Assembly: GCA_021399435.1 (NCBI GenBank) | Contig: JAJTUP010000105.1 | Coordinates: forward strand, 62,001 to 126,000 | Length of the DNA stretch: 64,000 bases | From: Diaporthe sp. PMI_573 | Taxonomy: Eukaryota > Ascomycota > Sordariomycetes > Diaporthales > Diaporthaceae | Direction: 5' to 3' | Shown: piece after piece, positions 42,831-53,754 of the stretch | Layout of the letters: each line of letters begins with the position of its first letter | How positions within the stretch are numbered: the stretch's first letter is position 1 | Notes under the pieces: model-generated | What the model saw: the letters and a program-made list of their open reading frames with translations, nothing else | Told to the model about the DNA's origin: nothing | Database searches by the model: none | Translations under genes and position numbers: made by a program

Positions 42831-42987
42831 AAGATAAAATATTTAGATTCGAGATCCGAAACCAATTGCAGGATCCGGTTTGCGTGGAACGCTGCGTGTC
42901 GGTGCTAGGCTTCGTAAGTCTGGGGGTGTGTGTCAGATGTGACGGGTGCTTTGGGTTAGGTGCCTGAGGCATCAATGGTTGAATCAT
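41515..42987 (-). CDS. LINE ORF1 of the divergent family, altered N-terminus
   Basis: Homology to ORF1 at 20666-22003 begins near RRPLRKRTRTTRALESK (about 42755) and continues to the end, including a coiled coil (AQMAQELSQVRQQLTQVCDK) and three zinc knuckles (CYNCQELGHKAFSC, CARCAAEDHRHSEC and a third). The native start seems lost: the position equivalent to ATGGCGGAG reads TTGGCGGAG near 42800 in another frame, so an indel lies between. The open frame upstream of 42755 reads through unrelated sequence and the edge of a solo LTR, so the first 75 or so residues are probably not native. Confidence 0.8.
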   Translation of the reverse strand: MIQPLMPQAPNPKHPSHLTHTPRLTKPSTDTQRSTQTGSCNWFRISNLNILSSLQPLKYLVAAWRRFWPLVDVWCCEPRIRRPLRKRTRTTRALESKQQKGAMEWQEEESSEGTPSHTRAKKRAAPKAAGSMSEVAQSLKRLLEQDFNKRMESMKAEFQLEFAKLRDRMAEEVTRTTAQMAQELSQVRQQLTQVCDKLEQTRLQLDTLSKAQAPRSPGRTYADAARMTPVSTPIQSPSTARSATPKPVFCTVDTSRVPEDHIGDATPAMIRKTVEQEMRMSSDQPSWRCVAVTKDGRNTNRLRVIGRNEEELKRIKAIIEAKKAPGARVLRDQLYPVKVDNINRAAVLDQEGKVLPGAMDALGQENEVQIAKMAWLSRKDNAKAYGSMVVYLTKNSDARRLLQERYFLAAGESAYTSVFERRAGPIQCYNCQELGHKAFSCSKNRVCARCAAEDHRHSECQTQVPKCVPCGGPHESFSRSCPKLYPTRHE

Positions 42988-43125
42988 GACAAAACCAGCC
43001 CCCTTACGGGTGGGGTCCCACCAAGGAAAAAAGACAAGACATCATCATCAATACACCCAGTGACCACCCCATCAATTGGACCATAATTACACGTCCCATA
43101 TACCTAAAAGGGTGATAATCTGACA
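42931..43125. repeat. Solo LTR-like sequence
   Basis: 195 bp starting TGTCAGAT and ending ATCTGACA, the TG...CA ends and short inverted termini of an LTR. The first 60 bp recur, diverged, at 47092-47155. No matching 5-bp target duplication is seen (GTGTG against GTAGC), so one edge may be imprecise or rearranged. Confidence 0.55.
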
Positions 43126-43317
43126 GTAGCTACTATCGTGGTGCCAAATTAACATTAAATAGCACCCTCTAATTGGCTGTAGCGGCCTAGTGCTGTAGCT
43201 TAGTCATCGCTTAGTCATCCGAGGGCGTGCAGCCTCCGTTTGAGGGCGTGTGAATCTCCGATCTCTAAATTTATCCTTACGGTAAGGCCGAAGCGCCTAT
43301 CAGTAAAATTTCAGTAA

Positions 43318-43519
43318 TGTCACGGCCAGCACGAGATGCAGCATGGGAGCTGGGTCTATTGGCGCTATCAACGAATATTCTAAGCTGAGGAGAGGAGAAG
43401 AAAGGGGAGAGCGAAGCTCTGGCGGTCTCTAGCTCGCGAAGTCTTGACGCGACTGTGGGGCTAAGGGTTAGGGTCCTTGTGACGGCCAGAGGGCTTGCCT
43501 GATCGTGGCTGCCGTCACA
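43318..43519 (-). repeat. 3' LTR of a chromodomain gypsy element
   Basis: 202 bp, beginning TGTGACGGC and ending GCCGTGACA on the minus strand, so perfect 9-bp inverted ends. It is directly preceded by a purine tract (GGAGGGGGGTAG) at 43520-43531, the expected polypurine primer of second-strand synthesis. It lies just downstream of an integrase chromodomain, so it is the 3' LTR of that element. Confidence 0.82.
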
Positions 43520-43571
43520 CTACCCCCCTCCAAAACGCAGACACCGGGACGGTTTCGCGTAGCTAGTGACG

Positions 43572-44025
43572 TTATGTATGCCGTCTAGACCTGCTCTGCT
43601 TGCCTGTCTTTTCTGCCCTGTTATCGTCCGGGTGGTCGTCGTCTTCCTCGTCTGCTGCTGCAGACCGAATCCATTTTTGCAGTCGTAGCGGTGGACCGGG
43701 CGCTTCTGGGTGTTCTCGATGGAAGGTCTCTAGGGCTATTGCCGCGTTCTTGAAGTTCTCGGCAGGGTACCAAGTGTCGTCAGGGTCGCATCCTCGCCAG
43801 GCCACCTGGTACTGCAGTTCTCTGTTGCGGCCGTGGAGTCGGCTCTGTTTGATTTGTTCGACCTCGAACTCTGGTTCGCCATTGATTTCTTCTGGCGGTG
43901 GTGGTACCTGGACCTGCTGTGGCAACGGGTCGTCGTCGGCCTTCCTGAGCCGGTCGGCGTGGAACAGGTTGGGCATCTTATACGAAGCTGGAAGGTCGAG
44001 GACGTAACTGTGGCGAGGACGTCCA
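43572..44025 (-). pseudogene. Ty3/gypsy integrase C-terminus with chromodomain
   Basis: Reads HSYVLDLPASYKMPNLFHADRLRK, then a chromodomain-like block (FEVEQIKQSRLHGRNRELQYQVAW, DPDDTWYPAENFKNA) and PGPPLRLQKWIR. This is the C-terminal end of a chromovirus-type Ty3/gypsy polyprotein. The rest of gag-pol is missing: the homology breaks at about 44025, inside the frame of a cellular-type hypothetical gene. Only this tail and the 3' LTR remain. Confidence 0.85.
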
Positions 44026-45049
44026 GGCTAGGTACACATAGGTGGTAGAAGACCGTGGTGGGATCGTCCGGGATATGGAGGAAGACGAAAACTTGCCCCG
44101 TGCAGATGTAACCGTATCGGATGGCCTTGCCGATCATGTAGGAGAAGAGCTGCGTGACGACGGCGGCGGCCAGTGACTTCGACGCGAAGTCGAAGCCCTC
44201 TCCGTGTTTGTTGATAATGTCTCGCCCGGGTTGTATCTCAGAAGCAAGACCCGTGACTAGTTCATCCTGGCTCAACTTGTGTGGCACTTTGTACTCGATC
44301 GCCGTCGAAGGGATGTTCACGCCGTCCGATGTTCTGTATATGCAGAACTGATCTGCTCGATTGCTCTTCCCCCCCCCCCTCCTGCCCTTAACCTTGCGGC
44401 GAGCTTTGGGAGCTGCTGCGTCACCGGCCGTATCTCCGGTGAGAGACAAGCCCTCTAAAGACTCGGAGAGGTCACCGCTGACGTTTCCGAGGTTCGTGTG
44501 ACTCTCAAATGTCACAGTGCCCCGCAGGCCAAGCCTTTCACGCAGCAATGAGTTGCTATGCGCCGCATCGACCAGCCTTTGCACTGCATTCTCGACCGTG
44601 TCGCGCTCGAAGTCCCGAAGCCCAGACTCGCTGCTGATAGGCCTAATGAGAGATCGCACATATTCCAACTGGTGCTGGGACGGAAACGCCTCCTGTGTGG
44701 TGAAGGATGGCTCGGAAAGTCGATCCCATATCTGCTCTTGTCTTTTGGGGAAGTCCTCCCAAGGAATAATGCGCCGAGGGTATACTCGGCCCACGGGATT
44801 CGTCGTCTCGCCTTGTGTGGTTAGAGAACGATCGGTGACTACCTCGATGGCACGACTGAGAGAGTGACATGATTCAAGGTAAGGCTCGAGTGTCAAGGGT
44901 CGTGATGTTTTCGCGGCCTCTTCGGCTTCTTCGCGTCGGCGCTGCTCGTCTTCGCGTTGACGTTGCTCGTTCGAGGCCCGATGCTCGGCTTCTTCGCGTC
45001 GACGTTGCTCCTCAGCGAGTAAATTTCGTAATCTCGTGATTTCATCCAT
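44026..45049 (-). pseudogene. Hypothetical fungal protein truncated by a gypsy fragment
   Basis: From the ATG at 45049: a charged coiled coil rich in Arg and Glu (about 8-45), a middle region (SRPLTLEPYLESCHSLSRAI, then PWEDFPKRQEQIWDRL), a basic polyglycine stretch (RRKVKGRRGGGKSNRAD) and a conserved block (FDFASKSLAAAVVTQLFSYM, GYICTGQVFVFLHIPDDPTT). From memory the family usually continues with further sequence, sometimes a kinase-like domain. Here it stops at LDVLATV, where the gypsy integrase begins in another frame. The function is unknown. Confidence 0.7.
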
Positions 45050-45597
45050 GATCAATGTTAAAACAAGTAGCAATTGAGAACGTGACCCTGGAGCAAAGGA
45101 TTGTGAAAGTGTATGCCTAGTGGGGGCTTGGCACCGCTACAGGTTGCCGGAGGGATAGAACCCGGAGTTAACGCGATTGGTTTGACTGCTCAGGTCCCAA
45201 AATCATTGACACGGCAGTCAGGCCATTTGCTCGAGGAGTGCACGTGAGTAGCGTGCTCCGCTGCCGTAGGCACGAGCCACAATGGCCTGAGCTTGCTGAG
45301 GTAAGATGATTTTAGATTGACGTCAATATGCATTGCAGGAAGCGATACTAGCGGTTTGTTGTCCGAACACGTCAGAAGACCGCCGCCCCCGCACGAACAG
45401 AACGAGCAAGAACACTGCAATCTTCAATCAATCCTATCCTGTGAATCGCGATATACTGAACTCACCGTACCCTGAAATTACTATAACCAGTGCGCATCTA
45501 ACAGATAACCCCGCGACTTCGTGAGTGTTTGCTAATCGCGTCAGTTCTGTGACCGTTTCCGAAACCTCGATATCCACACTAGGCTCTACCCACCAAG
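45050..45597. other. Intergenic region upstream of the MYND gene
   Basis: About 550 bp between two divergent genes, presumably with both promoters. No motif I can name. Confidence 0.4.
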
Positions 45598-46632
45598 ATG
45601 CCGCGGATGAATCTGGGCCTTCCCTACAACCATTGTAGCCATCAGCTATGCCAGGTTGGCTTCCAGAGCCCCGACCTTCTCCGCTGCGGTGGTTGTCATG
45701 TCGTCAAGTATTGTGGCCAGCCGCACCAAAGGGCCGACCGACCCAAGCACAAGGTCCAATGCAACCCGATAAAGCAGACCAGAGACAAGGTCTCAGAGGA
45801 AGAGGCAAAGCTGCGGACCAGCCCTGGCGCAGACACAGACGGGAACCCTTTCAACAACGTCGCGGGCCTTTTTTGGTTCTTCAAAAGCACTCGCCCTTAC
45901 ATGCAAGCTCGCTTTGACTACATCACTGCCGTTCTGAACGTCCGCACCGGCGAAGCCGTCGAGATCGCACTCGACCATTCCCTCGACCTGCTTCGTCTCT
46001 GCCGAGGCGACAATTTACGCGTTCGTTGCCAGGTTCCTGCGCTGTATCTCCGGCTTGGGAGGGACCAGGATGCATACGATTTCATCAAATGGTATGCTGT
46101 CAGAGGCGACTCGCACTATGACTGGCGCGATATGAACTTGCCGTTTCTCGACATGCATGGAGAGGATGCGTTTGAGGCTGTCGACGAGAAGCCCCACCAC
46201 ATCGAGTTGTCCTTCTTCGTGGCCTTGACGCTTATCAAGATTCGATTGATGAAGGATTTAGAGTCCCTCCAAGGATTCTTGCGGAGTAATCCTAACGCGA
46301 CAGGGGAAGCTAGGTATGATCATCTGCAGGAGGAGGCGATGAGCGATATACTCCTGAGACGGCCGGACATTGTCGCGCAAGACAACTACGAAGAGATGAT
46401 CGCTGAGCTGCGGCGCCAGGCACTACGGCTGTATAGGATAGTCAAGGAAAAGAACCCACATTTCTGGCCGGGCATCATGAATCCGAACCTGTACACTCAT
46501 AGTGTGCCGACGATTTATGCTTTCGGATCACGAGAGGAGGCTGTGCTCGTTTTTCGGAACTCATGGTACTCGTGGTCAGAGACAGAAGTGGCCATACGGT
46601 TTATCAGAGGGGTTATACGCGACGATGCGTAA
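45598..46632 (+). CDS. MYND-type zinc finger protein
   Basis: 344 residues, single exon, ATG in a favourable context (CACCAAGATGCC). The N-terminal MYND finger spans about residues 13-55, with Cys and His positions in HCSHQLC, LLRCGGCHVVKYC, and QRADRPKHKVQC. The remaining residues are mainly helical without a SET domain (GLFWFFKSTRPYMQARFDYI, ALYLRLGRDQDAYDFIKWY). Proteins of this kind are common in Sordariomycetes and probably act through protein contacts of the MYND finger, but no specific role is known to me. It looks intact and is the only complete non-transposon gene in 45-61 kb. Confidence 0.85.
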   Translation: MPRMNLGLPYNHCSHQLCQVGFQSPDLLRCGGCHVVKYCGQPHQRADRPKHKVQCNPIKQTRDKVSEEEAKLRTSPGADTDGNPFNNVAGLFWFFKSTRPYMQARFDYITAVLNVRTGEAVEIALDHSLDLLRLCRGDNLRVRCQVPALYLRLGRDQDAYDFIKWYAVRGDSHYDWRDMNLPFLDMHGEDAFEAVDEKPHHIELSFFVALTLIKIRLMKDLESLQGFLRSNPNATGEARYDHLQEEAMSDILLRRPDIVAQDNYEEMIAELRRQALRLYRIVKEKNPHFWPGIMNPNLYTHSVPTIYAFGSREEAVLVFRNSWYSWSETEVAIRFIRGVIRDDA

Positions 46633-47091
46633 GAGTATCGGAATGTAAAACTGTACGGGATATTCTATTTAGGAACAACCGATATATTTTAGCCTTGACT
46701 TTCGCATTTTACGCAATATGAATGGGCTCAAGTGGCGAAGGGCTGAGAACCCATATGCGGCCATATATTTGTGCGTTCATTTGTTTGTTTAAAGGAGGAC
46801 GATGCTGAAGATGTTTGGGCTTTGTTGACGCACGACCGTCGGTGTATTGTTGCCGGCTAAAGTCGCAGTCGCCAATGGATGCATGGTCTTCATGGAGTGC
46901 TCCTGAATTTCGCTCTCTTTTCCCCGCCCGCGGTCGCAACGAGATAAGGAAGCCAAACACCGTAGGCAAAGACGATCCACAGCGCGCTCAGCAATCCGCA
47001 GCCCAACAGCATGCCTGGCTACCAACCTCAGCTAGCCGGCTCTGCAAGTTGGCCAATTAGAGCGTCAAGTGCCTATACGATCAATTCATAG
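46633..47091. other. 3' flank of the MYND gene, nothing else seen
   Basis: AT-rich downstream sequence and short chance frames. I see no gene. Confidence 0.4.
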
Positions 47092-47155
47092 TGTCAGATG
47101 TGACGGGGTATCCAAGAAGTGTGTGCCTGAGGCATCAATATACCGTCATGACAAA
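47092..47155. repeat. Truncated LTR-like repeat
   Basis: Shares TGTCAGATGTGACGGG and GTGCCTGAGGCATCAAT with the start of the LTR-like sequence at 42931, in the same orientation. It is cut at 47155 by the hAT terminus that follows. Confidence 0.55.
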
Positions 47156-47300
47156 CAGTGTGGCTAACAATCAAGCTCGAACTTGACAATTCTCAATCAA
47201 GTTCGACTTCTCGTCAAGTCAAGTTCTCAAGTCAAGTTGAAGAGTTGTCGTCAATCAATCAAGTTAAAGGAGTGTCAAGTTGTCAAGTACTTGATGCCAA
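47156..47300 (+). repeat. Left terminus of a hAT element
   Basis: Begins CAGTGTGGCTAACAATCAA, a 19-bp perfect inverse of the right end of the hAT at 61045. Subterminal TCAAGTT motifs and GTCAAGTACTTGAT are also shared with 60915-60930. No adjacent transposase, and the 8-bp flanks differ (ATGACAAA here, CTCATGCT at 61046). Confidence 0.75.
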
Positions 47301-48128
47301 TAATTACTTATGTAGGGAGTCTAGGAGAGGATACCCTAGATATCGCTAATTAGCCAATTACATCGCTTAGAACTAATTATCTAATCAAATGTCTATCAAC
47401 ACTGGGGAGCAGCCGTCAAGCCGGCTTGCTAGGAGGGCCTCCCGTTAGGAAGGAAAAGAGAGAGCTGGCGCTCCGCATCAGGACGTCTTCAGGCAGAGAA
47501 GGTCATGCGTCCGTGCGGAAAAACCATGCGTCTACGGCTGTTCTCAGCTGGGGCATGGGTTATTGGTGTTGTATGCAGTTGACAGGTTGGAACAGCTGGT
47601 TGAAATTCGCGAGCCACTAACAGGGTCACAGCGATTTTACCTGTAGACAAGATAGATCTACCCATCCAGGGAGATTAGCCGAGAGGAGGTCGTGGCACGT
47701 GTGCTGATGGGAGCAGCAGGAATGGAAGACCTGGAAGTCGAGATGAAGTAAAGTGAGTTAGTAGAGAAAAAGAGAGCAGGTCCGAGCACAGATCGTTTCG
47801 AAGGAATCGTGAACTTCCAATAAAGTTTCCAACAAAGTGGGGCCCTCGCACTGACGACGGCAACGACAATATTGGTCACAGTGGCCTAGTCACCCGTTAG
47901 CAGGGAAGTCCCCGGCAGGACCACTCGGTCACGTTTCATGCCTGATGCCGTAGTTGCCCGTGACACATCGGCACAACGGAGTTCCCCATGGCTGGGAAAC
48001 AGGTGTGACGAGACCATGACTGTGTAATAGCATTCAATCAAGGAAGAATAAGAGATATTCTGGCGACGCTAGAGGATTTCCACGGACAAAAGTCGTTGCT
48101 GGGACCTCATGGATCACCGCCCAGCGCT
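47301..48128. other. Region upstream of the Helitron gene
   Basis: Probably contains the Helitron 5' end and promoter, but I could not fix a terminal TC. The palindrome-like CCTCCCGTTAGGAAGG near 47441 resembles CCTTCCTAACGGAAGG near 58563. No gene seen. Confidence 0.35.
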
Positions 48129-49368
48129 ATGGGTAGAAAGCGTCGAGTCTACTCACAAACACGGCCACTGGCCCGCCTCCTTCCCAAGACGCCAACTGCG
48201 ACACCGGTCCACATAAACGCACTTCTTGTTGAACCGGCAGGGCCAGCAGTACAAGCGAACCATCCGATTGTGGACACTCCAGTCTCTCCGCTCTTCCAAG
48301 AGCGAAAGACGTCTTTGCAGGAGACCCTGAAGGCGATGGATGAACGCTGGGAGCAGAGGGTTAGAGATTCGACGGACCATACATGGACTGAGCCGAGACC
48401 GCGCGAACTCCAACTGGAGACGGTCCGTGACTTCTACAACAAGATGCATGACGAGAACACCATGGAGCTGGCACACTGCGTCGTCTGCTATGAGCAGAAG
48501 GCATCCATCGATGTCTCAGACTGGAAGTGGACGGTGCTCGAGCCGTTGTATCGGCAGGCGGAACAGCGCCTCACGCGTCAGGATCGGGAACATTTCGCAT
48601 GCCGACAATGCTTCCCCCGTGAAGGGCCGGATGGGTTCCCTGTCTGCCAAGACTGTGGTCATGCCTTGGAGGCGGGTAGGCTCCCACGTGCCTGCGAAGT
48701 CAACAACCTCGGCCTCGGATGCGTTCATAGATATCCTGCGGCACTGCAATGCTTGACTCCACTGGAGGAGCGACTCATCGGCCTGTATATACCTTGTGGT
48801 TGGATCACCAAGTTCCAGATCGATATCGAGAAGGCCACCAACGGCCGATATCGTAAGCATAAGAAGGGCCACATCACTGTTTTCCCAAACGACGTGGAGA
48901 ATTTGGTGTCTGAAGTGCTCCCGCACCCCATGGTCGACGAGGTAGAGAGGATCCACGTGTGCTTCGTAGCACCGCGGAAGCCGGTGCCTACAGACATTGC
49001 CTGGATGATGTCGGTCCATCCACAGCGGCTGAAACGCGCGCTTACCTGGCTGAAGCGGTATAACCCGTTATACCGAGATATTTGTATCAGTGAGGAGAAC
49101 CCCCGGAGCTGGGGGGACTGGTGTGCTGGTACCGAGGTGCCGGAGGCTATATTCGACAACATGGTTCCGTACGAGCTGAGCCCAGAGGACCAAATCCGGA
49201 CTGGACACTATGTGTCGGCCGTTGAGCGCGGCCGTGAAGAGCAGCCTATTCGTACCGCCGAAGAGGTGCTAGCTATGTTGGAGCACCGCGAAGACGACGT
49301 TGTGCGCCAAGAGAATGAAAGCAACGCGAGACTAGGCGGCCTGCAGGCGCGGCATCTCCAGACAGAAG
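48129..49368 (+). pseudogene. Helitron Rep-helicase, N-terminal part
   Basis: The ATG at 48129 (MGRKRRVYSQ) starts a frame with Cys-rich pairs (LAHCVVCYEQK, FACRQCFPREG, CQDCGHAL) and PRACEVNNLGLGCVHRYPAA and LTPLEERLIGLY. This is the domain found ahead of the Rep in many fungal Helitrons (DUF6570-like, from memory). At codon 414 the frame is broken by the hAT derivative. It resumes at 50548 after one copy of the target duplication (GACAGAAG) is discounted, so the gene cannot make full-length protein. Confidence 0.82.
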
Positions 49369-50539
49369 CAGTGATGTTATTGGATTGGATTGGAGCTGGA
49401 TCCGAGCCTCGATCCAATCCAGTCCAGACGTGGGGACAGGCAGCCTCCAGGATATCCAGAACCGATCCAGTTCATATTTTTACCCTTTTGGGACAATCAA
49501 TGAGCCGCTGAATAAGCAGACTTGGAGTAGAACTGTTCTTGTCCTTGGGTTATGACACCACCTAACTACGGAGCTCATGTTCTCTAGCAACTTGCGTCTC
49601 CAGTATGTTCTTCTCGCTTCCATCATCTTCGCCGCCTTCCTCTCCCTCACCCAGCCCATCCGCCCCAACTGTACTCCCTGCCTCACCCTCCATCAAACCG
49701 ATGGCAGAGTCATCAAATGCCTTCTGCTCCGGGCGACCATACCAAGCTCGTAAGCACTCGCTGGCTTCAATGACGTCCATCCGGAGCCGTGAGCGATGAT
49801 TTGGTGTTTCGATTCCAGGTGGTTTAAGGTAGTACAATTGCCCTTGCCGGAAATAGGAAGTCCCTGTTGGCGCTGCTGCTGTTCGCACAGATAACAGTAC
49901 CAGAACGTCTTCGTCGGGTCCTGCTTGAGTTGTATGTCTTCACCATACTGCCAGACGACTGATGTCCTTTTCTTGGGGTGCTTTTGGGACTTTGCCACAA
50001 CAGAGTAGCGTACATATTGCTTCCCATTCAGCTTGAATTCGTCGGGTTCGATCAGGGTTCCGTCGGGGTCGTTTGGGCGAGGACTAATATATGTTGGAGC
50101 AAGAATAACTCTGTCAGAATCAGGACGGCGACCGCTGGCAGCACCGAAATAGCTGGAGATAGTGGCCATGGTGTAGCTGGTGAGTGGACTGTTCAGACAC
50201 GTCTGCCACAGTAGAAGGACTGCTGAAGTCGCGAGCGACGCGTTTGCCTCCATGCTTTTAATAGCGTAGCAATCTGCACGCGTTGGATGTTAACCCAATA
50301 GCGGAACGATAGTTCGCGCGTCGTGTCGTGGTCTGCGACGGCAGCTGCGACGGGAGACTCCTCATGACCACTCAATTAGGCTTAGCTCTTGCCTTATCAG
50401 GTTAGACCATTGGAGCTCCAGGAGCTGGTTGCCAATCAATCCAATCCAGTCCAAATCTTCGAGAAACCCAAATCCAGTCCAGCCATTTTCCGACAAATCC
50501 AGTCCAATCCAAATTGCCTCCAATCCAATAACATCACTG
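49369..50539 (-). mobile_element. Internally deleted hAT derivative
   Basis: 1171 bp with ends CAGTGATGTTATTGGATTGG and its inverse, flanked by the 8-bp duplication GACAGAAG (49361-49368 and 50540-50547). It matches the autonomous element 50682-53754 in inverted orientation except for one deletion of 1902 bp (51424-53325 in that copy), joined at a 3-bp ATC microhomology. 3073 minus 1902 is exactly 1171. It still encodes the N-terminus and the last helices of the transposase with the core removed, so it is non-autonomous. Confidence 0.95.
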
Positions 50540-50547
50540 GACAGAAG

Positions 50548-50681
50548 AGCTAGATCCACGCCACATAGAGCAAGAGCTAACCGAGATGGTCTCGACAGGG
50601 ATGTTGGGGCTCGACGAGGCGGCTGACCACGGTCCCAGAGAACGGCTTCGGTGGTTCCGGGCCGGCCTGGACCAGATTGAT
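50548..50681 (+). pseudogene. Helitron Rep-helicase segment between two hAT insertions
   Basis: 134 bp of Helitron coding sequence (LDPRHIEQELTEMVSTGMLG, then DHGPRERLRWFRAGLDQID) trapped between the two hAT elements. Joined to 49368 and 53763 it keeps one frame. This is the strongest proof that both hATs inserted into an existing Helitron gene. Confidence 0.85.
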
Positions 50682-53600
50682 CAGTGATGTTATTGGATTG
50701 GAGGCAATTTGGATTGGACTGGATTTGTCGGAAAATGGCTGGACTGGATTTGGGTTTCTCGAAGATTTGGACTGGATTGGATTGATTGGCAACCAGCTCC
50801 TGGAGCTCCAATGGTCTAACCTGATAAGGCAAGAGCTAAGCCTAATTGAGTGGTCATGAGGAGTCTCCCGTCGCAGCTGCCGTCGCAGACCACGACACGA
50901 CGCGCGAACTATCGTTCCGCTATTGGGTTAACATCCAACGCGTGCAGATTGCTACGCTATTAAAAGCATGGAGGCAAACGCGTCGCTCGCGACTTCAGCA
51001 GTCCTTCTACTGTGGCAGACGTGTCTGAACAGTCCACTCACCAGCTACACCATGGCCACTATCTCCAGCTATTTCGGTGCTGCCAGCGGTCGCCGTCCTG
51101 ATTCTGACAGAGTTATTCTTGCTCCAACATATATTAGTCCTCGCCCAAACGACCCCGACGGAACCCTGATCGAACCCGACGAATTCAAGCTGAATGGGAA
51201 GCAATATGTACGCTACTCTGTTGTGGCAAAGTCCCAAAAGCACACCAAGAAAAGGACATCAGTCGTCTGGCAGTATGGTGAAGACATACAACTCAAGCAG
51301 GACCCGACGAAGAGGTTCTGGTACTGTTATCTGTGCGAACAGCAGCAGCGCCAACAGGGACTTCCTATTTCCGGCAAGGGCAATTGTACTGCCTTAGACC
51401 ACCTGGAATCGAAACACCAAATCGATAGGGAGACTGGTGAGCACAGACATCCAAAGCGCCACCCATCGCAGCCATCAATTGTCGACTTCAACAACATATC
51501 CACCGTTGTATTCAAACGCCGATTTGACGAGTTCAAGGAACTTCTGATTCGATGGATCGTCTATTGTCACATCGCCTTCTTTCAAATCGAGAACCTATAC
51601 TTTCGCGAACTCCTCTTCTATGTTTTCCCTGGCCTGACAACACTCCTTCCAAAGGCGAGACTAGTGATTCGCAGATGGATAATAGAGGCCTTTGAGGCAC
51701 GAAAGGACAGCCTGCGTCAAGAAATGCAAGCGGCCCACAGCAATATATCGATATCGTTCGATTTATGGACGTCACCGAACTATCAGGCTATCCTTGGATG
51801 TGTCGCGCACTTTATCAACAGAAGCGGCAAGAGAAGAACGGTTGTTCTGGCTCTTCGCGAACTGGTTGGCGAACATTCAGGTGAGAATATGGCAGATGCC
51901 CTCCTACATATATTTGATGACTACGGGATCAGTGGCCGGATCGGTTATTTCATGGCAGACAATGCAAGTTCGAATGATGCCTGCATCGACCTGGTCCTGC
52001 AGGCTCTTTACCCGCACATGAGCAGGAAACATCGCGTACGACGACGCCTTCGGTGTTTTGGCCATATCGTCAATCTCTGCGCCCAGGCGTTTATTATGGG
52101 AAAGGATGCTGCGAAGACCTGCAAGGATCTGGACTCTGCGTATCGAGAAGGGGACTACACACGGATTCGTGAGCTGTGGAAGAAGCGCGGTGCAATTGGG
52201 AGGCTCCATAATATCGTACGATACATTAGAGCTAGCCCTCAACGGCGCCAATTCTTCAGATCAATACAAATTGGCGGCGATCTGGCTGCATTTGACGGAT
52301 TGGAGGTAAGCCCCCCTAGTGCGCGTCGCAAGGTAGTCGCGGCGTCCTACACTTCCGGTTTCAGTACTGACGTTGGAGTTTGTTGCAGCTTGTTCAAAGT
52401 CAGTCTACACGCTGGAATTCTTATTTCTTATCGATTGGACGCGCTCTTAATGTCAAAGAACGTATCCAGCTCTTCTGCGATCAATATGAGCCTCCACGAA
52501 GCGACAGAGACGTCCTGGACCAACGCCTCAGCCCACGGCAATGGGACGAACTCGGACACCTCCATGACCAACTCGAGACATTCTACGAGGCCACAGTAAT
52601 GAACGAAGGCAGACAGTGGACTCTTGCAGATCATTTTCAATCGCTAGACTGGCTTATAGACGAAATCCACCTTGCTCAGCGAAAGTTTGAACAGCTCGCC
52701 GAAGACGCAATGCGGAAGCGTGGCCCGAATAGACAGGATAAGCAGAACGAATTCGACGACTATAACTGGCTTGCTGCGGCTGCAGAAGTTGCCTGGCAGA
52801 AATGCGAGAAGTACTACAACAAGGCCGATGAATCGCCCGCTTACTACGCCGCCATATCGTTGAATCCAAGCCTTAAGAACCAATGGTACTATCAGGTTTG
52901 GAATGGCAGTGATGATAAGCGTGCCTGGATCCAAGCTGCTGTTGGAGCAGTTAAGGAGCTCTGGGTTGACGAATACAAAGGCAAGTTCGCCCACGGCGCG
53001 CCAGTTCCTACCCACGTCTTTAAGGCCACAGAACCGAAAGAGAAATCGTTTACTTCAGTGAGAAACCACAAGCGTCTCAAACTACACCACCTCGACCCTA
53101 ATTCAAGCCCCGAACTGCCCTCAACGGATCACTACAATGAGTTTATCACCGCTGACGTTATCGGCCTTAATGATGACGAGGAATTCGACCCCATCCAGTA
53201 CTGGAATGAGCGCTACCACTCGCAGACGGACCTAGCTCGTATGGCGCTGGACGTTTTAGCCCTGCCTCCCATGTCGGATGAGTGTGAGCGCCTTTTTAGC
53301 AGCGCCAAGCTCCTCCTTACAGATCATCGCTCACGGCTCCGGATGGACGTCATTGAAGCCAGCGAGTGCTTACGAGCTTGGTATGGTCGCCCGGAGCAGA
53401 AGGCATTTGATGACTCTGCCATCGGTTTGATGGAGGGTGAGGCAGGGAGTACAGTTGGGGCGGATGGGCTGGGTGAGGGAGAGGAAGGCGGCGAAGATGA
53501 TGGAAGCGAGAAGAACATACTGGAGACGCAAGTTGCTAGAGAACATGAGCTCCGTAGTTAGGTGGTGTCATAACCCAAGGACAAGAACAGTTCTACTCCA

Positions 53601-53754
53601 AGTCTGCTTATTCAGCGGCTCATTGATTGTCCCAAAAGGGTAAAAATATGAACTGGATCGGTTCTGGATATCCTGGAGGCTGCCTGTCCCCACGTCTGGA
53701 CTGGATTGGATCGAGGCTCGGATCCAGCTCCAATCCAATCCAATAACATCACTG
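50682..53754 (+). mobile_element. Autonomous hAT transposon
   Basis: 3073 bp with terminal CAGTGATGTTATTGGATTGG and its inverse, flanked by the 8-bp duplication AGATTGAT (50674-50681 and 53755-53762). Subterminal regions are full of GGATTGGA/TCCAATCC motifs, likely transposase binding sites. It contains one spliced, intact transposase gene. It is inserted in the Helitron gene 143 bp from its deletion derivative. Confidence 0.95.
50968..53561 (+). CDS. hAT-family transposase
   Basis: Exons 50968-52305 and 52389-53561 are joined by an 83-bp intron (GTAAGC...TTGCAG) at a codon boundary, giving 836 residues. Domains in order: a BED-like zinc finger (FWYCYLCEQQQRQQGLPI, HLESKHQ, about 115-155), the RNase H-like core with SFDLWTSPNYQAI and YFMADNASSNDAC, the insertion helices with RCFGHIVNLCAQAF, and the C-terminal dimerisation domain (DPIQYWNERYHSQTDLARM, PPMSDECERLFSSAK). 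Nothing is missing. An acidic tail follows. It likely acts on its own ends and on the deleted copy next door. Confidence 0.94.
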
